Assembly: GCA_965240325.2 (NCBI GenBank) | Contig: OZ251248.1 | Location: forward strand, 1-64,000 | Length of the DNA: 64,000 bases | Source of the DNA: Rebecca billardiae RCC1528 | Lineage: Eukaryota > Haptophyta | Direction: 5' to 3' | Shown: piece by piece, positions 45,401 to 56,586 of the stretch | Layout: every line of letters begins with the position of its first letter | How positions within the stretch are numbered: the first letter of the stretch is position 1 | Position numbers and translations under genes: made by a program | Notes under the pieces: generated by a model | What the model was told of the DNA's origin: nothing | What the model saw: only the letters and a program-made list of their open reading frames with translations | The model's database searches: none

Positions 45401-47877
45401 GCGTCCGCGCGCGCCGGCGGCGCCGCGGCGGCGCCGCCGCCGCTTCCGAGGTTTGCGCCGAGCAGCCGCGCCAGCCGGCGGTGCGCGGCCGCGCGCTCGG
45501 CGGGCGCGCGCAGCCAGAGGGCGGCGGTGGCGGCGGCGGCGGCGCGGTGGTGGAAGGTGAGCAGGCCGCCGCTCGGCGGCCCCGCGGGGCGGAGGAAGGG
45601 GCGCAGCGCGAGGCACACGCGCGCCCAGCGCGCCGCGCTCAACGGCTCCGCGCCCTCCGCCTCCGCCGCGCCCTCCGCCGCGCCCTCCGCCGCGCCGCCG
45701 CCGCGGCCGGTGTCGGCCGGCTGCGGCACCCCGCCCACGCCCGCGTGCACGTCGGTGGAGGCGAGCGCGTCCCTGAGCTCAACCTCGAGCAGCCCCGCCT
45801 CCCCCGCCGCGTGCAGCAGGCACAGCGTGTCGCGCACCAGGCCACCGCTCCGCGGCTGCGGCTGCGGCTGCGGCTGCGGCTGCGGCTGCGGCTGCGGCTG
45901 CGGCTGCGGCGGGGCGGCGCCGGCCTGGTGGGCGGCGTCCGCCTCGTCGTCCTCGAGGGCGATGCGGCGCAGCGCGGCCATCGTCGCGTTCTCCAGCCCG
46001 TCGGGCAGCGCGCGCACCGCCGCGCCCAGCGACTCGAAGCTGCCGTGCAGCCGCAGCTCCTCGCAGCACACCGCCAGCCACAGCGGCACGCCCGCGGACG
46101 CGCGCCCGAGCAGCGCGGCCATGTGCTCCGCGTCCAGCGCCTTGTTGTACCGGCCGAGGTACGCGCGCACGAGCTCGGCGCGCGCCTCCGCGCCGAGCTG
46201 CGCGAGCGAGAGCTCCGACGCGCCGCCCTCCGCGCCGCCGCCGCCGGCGCGCGCGCGCTCGGCCCACGCGCCGTGCGCGCCGCTGCGCTCGAGCGCAGAC
46301 GCGAGCACGACCAGCCCCGGAGGGGGCGGCATCGGCACCCACGCGGCCAGCAGCTGCGCGGGCGCGCCGTCCGCGTCGAGCTGGTCGAGCGCGTCCACGA
46401 AGAGGACCAGCGCGCCGCCGCCGCCCGCCGCGCGCGCCACCGCCGCCGCCTCGAGCGCCGAGCGCGCCGCGGCGGCAATCTGCTCGAGCGGCGCGCCGCC
46501 CAGCTCGGCGCGCAGCGCGGCGCCGCCGGGCAGCGCGGCGCGCAGCGGCGGCGCGCGCAGCAGCCGGAGCAGCAGCGCGCGCGCCGAGGCCGAGCGCCCG
46601 CCGCCCGCGCCGCAGAAGTGCGCGAACGCGCGGCCGCGCCGCTCGGCGGGCGCGTCCGCCGCGCACCACTCGCGCGCCACCGCCGCCAGCACGCTCGACT
46701 TGCCCAGCCCCACGCTGCCCGTCAGCAGCAGCGCGCGCCCGCTGCCCGCGGCGGCGGCGCGCACAACGCCGAGCTCGCGCGCGCGGCCGAGCACCGACGC
46801 GCCGCGCGCCGCCATGAACGCCTCGTGCGCCGCGCCCTCCTCCGCCTCCTCCGCCTCCTCCTCCGCGCCCCCGCCGTCTGCTCCCGCCGCCTCCGCCTCC
46901 GCGCCCTCCGCCTCCGCGCCCTCCGCCTCCTCGGCGTGCGTGGGGAAGTGCTTAGGGCTAGGGCTAGGGTTAGGGTTAGGGCTGGGGTTAGGGTTAGGGT
47001 TGCCCTCCGCCTCCTCGGCGTGCGTGGGGAACTGCGCGGCGATGCGCTCCTGCAGCCACGCCTGCACGCGCGCGCCCAGGCTGCCCGCGCCGCCCTCCAG
47101 CCCCGCGAGGCGCAGCTTGCCGCTGCGCGCGTCCACGCCCGCCGGCGTCGGCTCGTACGCCAGCACGCGGCCGAGCGGCCCGAAGCGGCTGCGCACGCGC
47201 GCGCGCAGCTCCGCGATGTGCGCGGCCGCGAGCGGCGCGCGCTCGACCCAGCCGGGCGGCAGCGCGGCCTCGTCCTCCGCGCGGAAGCGGCGGAGCGCGA
47301 AGAAGGCGTTCGGCCCGCCCGCGCGGTACGCGCCGTGCAGCACCTCCATCGCCGTCACCGAGAAGCCGTCCACCCAGCCGTACGCCGCCGCCGCCTCTGC
47401 GGGCACGTCCGCAGCCGCGGGTGCCCAGCCGTACCGGCTGCCGAGCAGGTTGAGAAAAAACGGCTCGCCGTTGGCCTCGCGGCAGCGGTCGAGCTCGCCG
47501 AGGCACGCGGCGAGCGTCTGCGCCGTGCTCGCGTCGCGCTGCACCCCCCAGCGCAGGTCGCACTCGAGCACGTGCACGCGCCGCCCCTCCGCCCACGCGC
47601 GCACCGCGGGCAGCACGCGCTTGACCAGCAGCTCGCGCTCGGCGTGGAAGTCCACAAACGTCGAGGAGACGAACACGCGCACCACGCGCCAGCCGCGGCC
47701 GCGGAGCGGGACGGGGGGCGGCGGCGGGGGCGGCGTGGGCGGCACGCTCGCCTCCGCCACCGCCCACGCCGCCGCCACCGCCGCCGCCGCCGCCTCCGCG
47801 CTCAGCGGCGAAGCGGGCGGCGGCAAAGCGCCGCCGCCGTGCGACGGCGCGGGCGGCGCGCCGTGCGCCGCGCCGCC

Positions 47878-47908
<31 letters not shown>

Positions 47909-48421
47909 CCGTCGCCGCCGTGCGCGCCGCCACCGTCGCCGCCGTGCGCGCCACCGCCGCCACCGCCGCGCGGCGAGGGCGCGCGCCGCGCCTTGGCATC
48001 GCCCCCGCCGCCCGACGCGCGCCGCGAGCCGCCACCGCCGCCGCCGCCGCCGCCGCCGGCCGAGGGCGATGCCGCGCGCGCGCCCGCGCCGCGGCCCGCG
48101 CTGCCGGCGCGCGCGGGCGAGGCCGCGCGCGCGGGCGAGGCCGCGCGCGCGGGCGAGGCCGCCCGCGCGGGCGAGGCCGCCCGCGCGGGCGAGGCCCCGC
48201 GCGCGGGCGAGCCGCTGCGGCGGTGCGGCCGGCCGCCGCCCTCGGCCGCGTCTGCCGGCGCGCGGCCGATCGCTCGCGTCGCGCGCAGCGGCGCGCCGGC
48301 GCCGCCGCCGGCGCCGTCGGCGCCGGGCGGCGCGGGGAGCTTGGCCGCGGCGCGGCGCTGCGCCCCCGCCGCGCCCGCGTTCGCGCTCGCGCGCGGCGGC
48401 CGGTTCGGGCTGGGCGAGCGC

Positions 48422-48453
<32 letters not shown>

Positions 48454-48807
48454 CCCGGGCGGCGAGGGCACCGCGCGCGACGCGCCGTGCCCGCTCTGCC
48501 GCGCGGGCGGCAGCGAGACGCTCACGCCGCCGCCGCGGTGGTAGGCGTGCAGCGCCTCCACGCGCGCGCTCAGCTGCGGGCGCACCTCGCGCAGCGCCTG
48601 CTGGCCCGGCGTGGGCCGCGAGCGGCCGGGCAGGAAGGCTCGGTGCGTGCCGTCGCGCGCCGCGCGCGCCTGCGCGCCGCTGCGCGGCGGCGAGCGCGGC
48701 GGCGCGGGCGGCGAGCTGCGCCGGCGGGCGGGCGACGCGCTCCGCCAGCGCGCGGGCGAGCCCGCCTGCTCGCCGCTCGCGCGCCGACGCCTGGCCGGGC
48801 TCGACAT
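42493..48807 (-). CDS. DUF4062 - STAND NTPase - TPR protein with C-terminal YEATS-like domain
   Basis: Intronless, 2104 residues, in a region where almost every other gene has introns. Residues 1-365 are disordered, with a tandem SPARAA repeat and glycine runs. At about 375-560 is a DUF4062 domain (VRVFVSSTFVDFHAERELL, then VHVLECDLRWGV), the N-terminal module of NPHP3/TEP1/NWD-type proteins. A P-loop NTPase follows: Walker A TGSVGLGKSS (K703) and Walker B ALVLFVDALDQLD (D805), typical of STAND/NACHT switches. A winged-helix-like and helical region comes next, interrupted by a PQ run near 45850-45907. About 1655-1850 is TPR-like, rich in A, L and paired helices. Residues 1964-2037 look like a YEATS domain: YKLRHAVALFVRP, VVWRLHPSM, QPPFELLLSAWGMFTARAEV. 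An 84-bp in-frame insertion with telomere repeats lies at 46921-47004. Function may be ciliary (as NPHP3) or immune-like (as many STAND proteins); unresolved. Confidence 0.8.
46921..47034. repeat. In-frame telomere-repeat insertion with flanking duplication in the STAND gene
   Basis: A tract of TTAGGG and variants (TAGGGC, GGGGTTA) at 46952-47001 sits between two copies of a 31-33 bp host sequence containing CTCCGCCTCCTCGGCGTGCG. The left copy begins at 46921, the right copy at 47005. Copy-to-copy distance is 84 bp, 28 codons, so the frame survives. The protein reads FPTHAEEAEG, then an NP/SP-rich stretch, then FPTHAEEAEG again. Confidence 0.9.
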
Positions 48808-49075
48808 GGTGGGGCGCGCGGCCGGGCTGGGCTTCTTCGTTCGGGCGCTGAACCGGATGGAAATGACGAAGCCGACGACGGAAACGACGGCCGTCGGGTC
48901 ATCACAGTACGTTCAATGTCGAGAGCATGCAACGGTCGTCATACGCGCTACAGTAGGCCGGCGCGGACGGACGCGTGGGCGAGAGGCCAGCCAGTGCGAG
49001 ACGGCGGCGCGCACACGGCCAGGTCGCAGCCACAGGCAGCGCCCGGACACTCGCGGCTGCACTCACTCGGCCTGA
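48808..49075. other. Short intergenic region
   Basis: Lies 5' of the STAND gene and 3' of IFT38, both on the minus strand. It must contain the STAND promoter. The ATG at 48807 is preceded (on the minus strand) by sequence of lower GC content. Confidence 0.4.
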
Positions 49076-49288
49076 TCAGAACTGGTCGTCGGAGCCGAGG
49101 TCGTCGCCGTCGTCGTCCTCGTCGTCGTCGTCGTCCTCCTCCTCCTCGTCCTCGTCGTCGTCGATCAGCTCGTCCTCCTCCAGCTGCTGCTGCCGGCCGG
49201 CGCCGCCGCCGATCCCCATGCCGCCGCGCGCCGCGCCGCCGCCGCCGCCGCCGCCGCCGCCCATCGCGGGCCCGCGCTCGATCTCCGG

Positions 49289-49327
<39 letters not shown>

Positions 49328-51208
49328 CTCGTCGGTCTCGTCCTCCTCCTCCCCGCTGTCCGACTCCGCCGGGTTCATCGAGCCGTGCACCACGCCCGAG
49401 TCGACGCCGTCGTCGTACCCGCCCGCGTCGCCGCGCGGCCGGCGCAGGCCCGCGCCGCCCGGCCGCTTGGTCGGGCGCGCGCGCCCGCTGGAGGAGACGC
49501 GCGAGCCGCCGCCGCCGTCGGCGCTCTCGCCGCCCGCGCCGTGCACGCCGCCGCCGTCGTGCTGCGCGTCGTTCATCAGCGCGTCGTCGATCGCCTGCTC
49601 GTCGATCTGCGCGCGGCGGCGGGCGGCGGGCGGGCGTCGGTTTGGCGAGCGGCGGTGAGCGGCGGTGAGGGCGCGGCGGTGAGGGCGGGGCGGGCGCGCT
49701 CGCGGCGGCGGCGGCGTGGCGGCGCGCACCTGCGCCTGCCCGCGCAGCACGCGCAGCTCCTCCTCGCGCAGCCGCTTCTGCATCGCCTTGAGCTGCCTGT
49801 CGTGCTCCTCCAGCCGCTCCTGCTCGGCGCCGTGCACCTTGTCCAGCTCGGCCTCGAGGAACTGCAGGTTGCGCCAGTTGCCGAGGTACAGCTCGTACTG
49901 CTTGGAGAGCGAGGCCTCGAGGCGCTCGTACTCCTCCATGAACGCGGGGCGCACGGCCTGCAGCGAGGAGAGCCGCTTCTGGTGCCGCTCCAGCTCGTTC
50001 TTCCGCTTCTCGATCTGCGCGGCGCGCGCGGCCGCGAGCGCGCGCGCGCGAGCCGCGGGCGGCGCGCGTGGGCCGGCGCCACCCGCCCGGCGCGGCCGCG
50101 CCGTGCGCGCGCTCGCTCGTTGGTGTGCGCACCTTGTTGTTGAGCGAGGCCTCGTCCTTGGAGACGTTGGCGACCATCTTCTCCATCTCCTCGAGCTGCG
50201 CGCCCATGCTCTCCGCCTGCTGCCCCAGCCGGCGCTGCACGTCGCCGATCTCGAGCGAGCGCGAGAGTGCGCGCTGGTGCGCCTCGCGCGCCTCCGGGTG
50301 CAGCTCGAGCAGCTCGTACAGCTTGGCGCTGGCGGGCGGGGCACAGCGCACGCGGCGTGGGAGGAGCGCGCCTCAGCCCGCGCGGGGCGGGCCGCGCGGC
50401 GGGCGCGTCGGCGGGGCCGCGCCCGGACTCACCCGGACTTGACAATGTCTGCGGCGAGCGCGCGCGTCGTCTTGAGGTCGGAGAACTTGGCGCCGCCCGC
50501 CGTGTCCGGGATGAGCGCCTCGTCCTCGCCGCCGCCGCCGCCCGAGACCGCCGCGGCCTCGGCCTGCTTGAACGCGTCGTACAGCACCGTCGCGATCTTG
50601 AGCAGCTCCTTCACCGCGTACCTGCGCGCACCGGCGGCGGCGGCGCGGGGCGGCGGCGCGCGGCGGCGGCGGCGGGCGGCGGGCGGCGCGCGGCGGCACG
50701 GCGTTCGCGCGCGGTCAGTGCGGCCAGCGAGCCCGCGCGCGCCCACCCAGCCGCGCCCACCCCCCACGCCCGCCCAGCGCACCGCCCGCCGCGCGCGGCG
50801 CACCCGTTCGCGGAGTAGAGGTTCTTGATGTTGAGCTTGATGCGCCCCTTGAGCAGCATCGCCTGCGCGGTCGACTTGAGGAAGTGCACGCGGTCCGACT
50901 CGGTCTCGATGTTGTCGTCGATGTCGATGGACGAGTCGTACCGGACGACGAGCCAGCCTGCACGCCGCGCGCGCCGCGCGCACCCGCACGCCGCGCGCCG
51001 CCGCCGCGCGTGAGCCACGCGCCGCCGCGCGGCCGTGCGGTGCGCACGGCGCGGCGCGCCTGCCGTGCGCCTGCGCCTGCGCGCGCGCACCGAGCAGGTC
51101 GGCGACGAGCTCAAAGTTGGGCGAGCGGAAGGACTGCACCGAGACGAGGTGCGGGTACCCGAGGGCCCGCATGATCTCGGTGAAGTTGCGCAGCTCGCGG
51201 TACGACAT
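49076..51208 (-). CDS. IFT38: Intraflagellar transport protein IFT38 / CLUAP1
   Basis: Six exons: 51208-51091, 50957-50804, 50621-50433, 50328-50133, 50014-49730, 49606-49076; 490 residues in frame (human CLUAP1 413). IFT38 is part of the IFT-B complex that moves cargo to the ciliary tip. The N-terminal calponin-homology-like domain begins [20 protein letters not shown] and continues [33 protein letters not shown], and [21 protein letters not shown] sequence restored across the exon 2/3 junction. Exons 4 and 5 form the coiled coil, including [19 protein letters not shown] and [20 protein letters not shown]. The C-terminal exon is a long acidic tail with D/E runs and a glycine-rich insert, and ends GSDDQF much as the animal proteins end in a DNDF-like motif. 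Four of five introns start GTGCGC; the third starts GTGAGT. The gene is divergent from the desaturase, 164 bp away. Confidence 0.93.
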
Positions 51209-51372
51209 GGCGTCGCGGCGCGGCGGGGCCGGGCTGCGCCCCGCTGGCAGGTTGGGCGACCGCCACCGCTGCTCCAAGTTTCAACGTCTCGTCCGGCGCT
51301 CCGGTCGAGAGCCCGGACTCCCCCCGGCCCCCGGCCGCTGGGCTGCGCGGATTCCAGCGTGTTCACTGCGCG
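51209..51372. promoter_or_regulatory. 164-bp divergent promoter between IFT38 and the desaturase gene
   Basis: Two opposed start codons lie 164 bp apart. The interval has no TATA box and is GC rich. A shared or bidirectional promoter is inferred from spacing only. Confidence 0.5.
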
Positions 51373-53307
51373 ATGGTGGCGCCTCCCCCGCCCAGCGCGG
51401 GCGCCAATGGCGCGCCGGCGGACGTGCCGGAGAAGTACCGACGAGCGGTGCGCGCGCGCGCGCGCGCCGACGGCCCCCGCCCCGCCGCGCCCCGCCCACC
51501 CGCCGCCCCTCGCCCGCCCGCGCCCCGCCGCCGCGCCGCGCCGCAGGTCGAGCTGGCGCGGCGCGACCAGACGGGCGTGCGCTGGGAGTACTTCTTCAAC
51601 CCGCTCCCGCGCTCCGCGACGAAGTGGCTCGAGTCGTGCCTCTGCGACGCGCGCGACCTGCCGATGGTCCTCCTCATCTCCAACATCTGCACCACCGTCG
51701 TGCTCGCCGCGGCCGCGCAGTACCTGCTCCTCGAGCCGGGCTCGAAATGGGGCCACGTCGTCGGCGCCGTCTACCTCGTCGCCACGACGGTGCGGCCGCG
51801 CGCCCGCCGCCCGCCGCGCGGGGTCGCTCGCCGCAGCCGGGCGCGCGCGCGGGTCTGACGCGCACGCCCACGCCGTGGCGCGCGCGGGCGGCGCACGCAG
51901 GCGCTCTTCGACGCGCGCTTCATCCTCTGCCTGCACTACGCGCAGCACCTCAAGCTCTTCAACCCGGCGGCGATCGGCCGGCTGCCGGCCGCGCTGCTCA
52001 ACGAGGTGAGAGCGGCGGCCGCGGGGCGGGGGCGGGGCGGAGGCGACAGGGGCGGAGGCGGACGCACGGGCGGAAGGGTGCGGGCGGAGGGCTGGCTGCA
52101 GCCCGAGCGCTTTGCTGGGGCTGACCCGGCGCGCGCCGCGCGGCGCTCGGTGCGCGCAGGTGCTGCCCACGGTGCTCGCGCCCCTCTTCGGCATCCCCTC
52201 CGGTGCGCGCGCGCCGCGCGCGCGCTGGTGCAGGGATGCACTTTTTGCACCCCTGCACCCTAACCCTAACCCCCCTAACCCTAACCGCGCGTTGGTGCTG
52301 GTGCAGGGATGTACTTCTTGCACCACGTGGCGATGCACCACGTGGAGGACAACCTCTTCCCGCACGACCTCTCCTCCACCATGCCGTACCAGCGCGACTC
52401 CTTCCTCGACTTCCTCAAGTACTGGGCCACGTGAGTACTCGTTACCCACGCAGTACCCATGTGCCAGTACCCACGCGCACCCGTCCATTCCCCTTGCGCG
52501 CACACGGCGCACGCGCGCGTGCTGACGGCGTGCCCGCCCCCCCCCCCCGCCCGCCCCGCAGCTACGTGAGCGGCACCGCCGTGTACCTGCCGCTCTACGC
52601 GCTCTCCAAGGGCAGGCCCCGGCTGGCCGCGTACTCGGCGCTGCTGCTCGGGAGCTGGGGCGCGCTCGTGTGCGGGGCGCGCGCGCTGCACCCGACCGCG
52701 GCGCTGTGGACGCTGGTGATCCCGGTGCTCAAGTCCTCGCTCACGCTCATGTTCGGCAACTTCTCGCAGCACATCTTCGTCGACCCCGCCGCGCCCGAGT
52801 GCGACTACACCTCGACGTACAACTGCATGGCGGTGCTGGACAACCGCTTCACGTTCAACGACGGGTACCACATCGTGCACCACCTGAACGCGCGCAAGCA
52901 CTGGAGCGAGATGCCGCAGGCGTTCGTGGACAACCTGCCCAAGTACGAGGCGCACGAGGCGCTGCTCTTCGAGAACCTCTTCTTCTTCGACATCGGCATC
53001 CTCGGTGCGCGCGGCGCGCGCGAAGCGAAGCGCGCGCACGGCGTGCGCGCGCGAGCGCGTCGCCGCGCGGCGTGCGCCGCGCCCGGCTCTCGCGCGCGTG
53101 ACGTGCGCGGCGATGGCGGCGTGTGCGCCGCCCGCGGCGCGCGGCGCAGTGATGACGGGCCAGTGGTCCAAGCTCGCGCGGCACGTCGTGCAGCTGAGCG
53201 ACACCCCCAAGTCCGAGGCGGAGATCATCCGGCTGCTCAAGCGGCGCGTGCAGCGCATCCCCTGGGCGCCCACGCCCGACGGCAAGCCGAAGAAGGCGCT
53301 GGCGTGA
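51373..53307 (+). CDS. Fatty acid desaturase-like membrane di-iron protein
   Basis: Seven exons: 51373-51447, 51547-51789, 51901-52005, 52160-52202, 52307-52430, 52562-53004, 53150-53307; 396 residues in frame. Three histidine clusters fit the desaturase/hydroxylase di-iron pattern: HYAQH (118-122), HHVAMHH (161-167, HxxxHH within it), and YHIVHH (299-304). Hydrophobic spans flank them (MVLLISNICTTVVLAAAAQY, YSALLLGSWGALVCGA, WTLVIPVLKSSLTLMFGNF), so it should sit in the ER or plastid membrane. The last exon is a soluble, lysine-rich tail (SEAEIIRLLKRRVQRIPW). Substrate and bond position cannot be read. Intron 4 contains a telomere-repeat insertion with a duplicated acceptor. Three introns use GTGAG(A/T)- or GTGCGG-type donors, the rest GTGCGC. 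Three 12-bp repeats GCGCTGGCGTGA cover the stop codon. Confidence 0.82.
52223..52322. repeat. Telomere-repeat insertion with duplicated splice acceptor in desaturase intron 4
   Basis: CCCTAA repeats at 52258-52286 lie between two copies of a roughly 30-bp sequence: GCTGGTGCAGGGATG followed by CACTTTTTGCACC (left, from 52224) and the same GCTGGTGCAGGGATG followed by TACTTCTTGCACC (right, from 52297). The right copy holds the functional acceptor and the start of exon 5. The left copy would read into a stop, so the insertion is absorbed into the intron. Confidence 0.88.
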
Positions 53308-53741
53308 GCGCTGGCGTGAGCGCTGGCGTGAGCGGGCCGCGCGGCGGGGGGCGGCGGGCCGAGCACGCGCCCGCGCTGGCTTGGCTACGCGCGCGGATCG
53401 CCGATCGCTGCCGGCCGCAGCCGCCGTGCTCAGTCCGACGAAGGCGCGGCCGAGTGATGATGAGAACGACGATGGTACCGAGTCATCCTGGTCGTCCTGA
53501 TCCGCGTGTGTTGAGATGAAATCAGAAAATCACCGCGCATCATCAAATAATGCCGCAACAAAATAACGCGGCCGAGCGCAAATAACGCGGCAAAATGAGG
53601 ATGAGATTCGTGAAGCCGCGCCGCAACAAAATAACGCGGCGGCGCGATCTGCTTTTTCGCGCCATCAAGCGCTGGCCGCAGCGCGCGAAGAAGCGGCCGC
53701 CAAGCAAGGGCGCGCGCTCGGCCCGAGCCGCACCCGGCGCG
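53308..53741. other. Intergenic region with repeated CAACAAAATAACGCGGC
   Basis: A relatively AT-rich interval between desaturase and ATM-like genes. AAATAACGCGGC occurs three times (near 53570, 53581 and 53629), twice as part of CAACAAAATAACGCGGC. These could be promoter elements of the ATM-like gene or a small decayed repeat. Confidence 0.45.
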
Positions 53742-55273
53742 ATGCCCGCGCGCGGCGCGTCCGCGGAGGACGCGCCGCCGGTCGACCCCGCCTCGGCGCC
53801 CGCCGTCAAGGCCGCGCTGCGCGCCCAGCTCCAGGCGCTCGTCGGCGACGACTCGAGCGTGACCAAGCGCAAGGGCGCGCTGCGCGCGCTCGCCGAGCTC
53901 GTGGGCGCGCCCGGCGGCTGCGCGCCCGCGCTGCTCGACGAGGGCGGGCCGTCGCGGATCCGGTGGCGGCACGTGCTCATCCGCGTCGTCGCATTCCTCG
54001 CCGCCGAGGCCGAGCGCCCCAAGGGCGGCGTGAAGCGCGCGGAGGCGGAGCGGCTGCGCGCGCTGCTCACCGCCGCCGCCGAGCGGCCCGGGCTGCAGCT
54101 GCGCAAGGTGGCGCGCGAGCTGCTCGCGCACGTGGTCGGCGTGCTCGTCGGCGCCGTCTCGCGCGACGGCGTCGTCGACGAGCCGCACTACGAGTGCGCG
54201 CGCGACCGCGACTCGGCGTACCTGCGCGCGCGCGCGCGCGCTCGCGGCCGCGCGCGCGCGCATGCGCGCGCGCCGCGCGCTCAGCCGCGACCGCGCGCGC
54301 GCGCGCGCGCGCAGGTACGCCGAGTCGCTGCGGCTGCTCCTCTCGTTCCCGCCGTACGCGGCGCGGCTGGGCGACGACGACGTCCTCGACGTGCTCAAGG
54401 CGTGCGGCCTGTGGCTCGCGCGGCCGCCGCGACTGTCCGCGCCCGCCGGCCGCGGCGCGCGCGACGCGCCGCCCGAGCTGCTGGCGTGCCACGCGCAGGT
54501 GCTCGCCGAGCTGTTCGGCGCGCGCGACCTGGCGCTGGCGCCCAAGGCGGTCGGTGCATTTGCCAAGCGCGCCGTCGCCGCCGCCGAGGCGGCGCTCGGT
54601 GGCGGCAGCGCGCGCGGCGAGTGCGGCGGCGCGGCCGACGGCGGCGGCGCGGCGCACGCGCCGGGCGGCGGCGGCGCCAAGCGCGCGCGCGAGGGCGGCG
54701 CGGAGCTCGCGGCGCTGCGCGCGGGCGCGACGATGGGCTCGGCGCAGCTCCGCCGGCTCACCTCGCTGCTCGGCGTGTGCAACGCGCTGTGGCACGCGCA
54801 CGCACCCGACCACCTGCGCGCGTGCGCCGGTGCGCGCGCGCGGCGCCCGCCCGCGCGCGCGAGCGCGCCGCGCGCGCCGCGCCGCGCCGCGCGCGCGCCC
54901 GCGCCCGCGCTCACGCGCACGCCCTCCGCGCGCGCGCGCGCGCAGAGTTTGGCGCGAACGAGCACGTGCGCGCCGCCGCGCTCGCGCTCTGGCGCCAGCG
55001 CCACGGCTGCGAGGAGGCGTGCGCGGCCGCGCGGCTGCACCTCGCCGCGTGCCGGCTGGCGGGCGCGGCGGCGGAGGAGGCGGCGGCGGCGCGCGCGTGG
55101 CGCCCGCTGGTGCTGAGCGCGCACGCGAGCGCGCACGCGCGCGCGCTGCTGCGCGACCTGCCCGTGCTGCTGCGCGCCGCGCCCGTCGGCGGCACCGGCG
55201 CCTTTGTCGCCGCCGCCGCCGCCGCGGAGGCGGCCGCGGCCGCGGCGGGCGGCGCGGCCGCGAGCGGCGGCGC

Positions 55274-55333
<60 letters not shown>

Positions 55334-56503
55334 TGGCGGTGGCGGCGCGCAGTACGGCGGCCTCGACGTGCCGCGCGCGCTCGTGCTCCTCGAGATGTCC
55401 GTCGACGTGCTCGCCGCGTGCGCGCGTGCCGAGCCCGCGGCCGCGCCGGGCGACGGCGGCGGCGCGCCGCAGCCCAAGGCGGCGCGGCGCGGCGGCGGCG
55501 GCGGCGGCGGCGGCGCCGCCGAGCGCGGCGCGGCGCGCGCGGGCGGCGAGGCGGCGGGCGAGGGCGAGGCGGCGGTGCTGGACGAGCTGCTCGCGCTGCT
55601 CGCGCCGCGCGCGCCCCGCGCGCCCCCCGCCTCCGACCACGCCTCGCTCACCCGCGCCGCGTGGGCGCTGTGCCTGCTGGGCGCGCTCGCGCAGCGCTGG
55701 CCGCGCTGGCTGGGCGCGCGCGGCCACGCGCGCGCGCTGGCAGCGCTGGCGAGGCACCTGGGCGGCGCTGCGCCGCCGCCGCCGACGCCGCCGACGAGCA
55801 CGGCGACGGCGGGTGCCGACGCGCCGCCGCCGCGCGTGCCCTACGCCGAGCGCCCCGCCCTCTCGGGCACGCTGCTGCCGGCGCTGTACGCGGCAGCGCA
55901 CTCGCTGCGCGCGCTCGGCGCCGCCGCACCGCCGCTGGGCGGCGGCCGGCGCGGCGGCGGGCAGGGCGGCGGCGGGTGGTCGACGCTGTGGGGCGAGGCG
56001 GCCGAGGGCTGGGCGGACGCGCTGTGCGCCGAGCTCGCCGCGCTGCTCGCGCGCATGCCGGCGGACGGCGGCGCCGCGCCCGCGGGCGGCGCGGGCGCGC
56101 GCGCGCTGCAGGGCGGCGGCGGCGCGGGCGCGGCGGTGGGCTCGGCGGCGGGCGCGGGCGCGGCGCGCGCGGCGGCGGCGGACCTGTGCCTGGGCACGCT
56201 GCGCGCGCTGGTCGAGTGGCGCCTCGTCGCGCCCGCCGCGCTCGGCGCCGCGTGCGCCCACCTCTGGGCCGCGCCGCTGCTGCGGCCGCCGCCCGCGCGG
56301 CACGCGCTCGGCGGCGGCGCGGGCGGCGCGAGCGGCGCGGGCGGCGCGGGCGGCGCGGGCGGCGCGGGCGGCGCGGGCGGCGCGGCGCCAGGCGGCGGCG
56401 CGGCGCGCGGCGCGCCGCCCGTGCGGCTGGCGGCGCTGCAGTGCGCGGCGAGCGTGCTCGCCGCGGCGGTGGAGGACGATGCGCGCGCGCTCGCGCCGGG
56501 CGG

Positions 56504-56586
<83 letters not shown>

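Noticed and set aside
44656-49668. 1670-codon + strand open frame opposite the STAND gene
   Set aside because: Composition is Arg/Ala rich; all recognisable motifs (DUF4062, Walker A and B) are on the minus strand.
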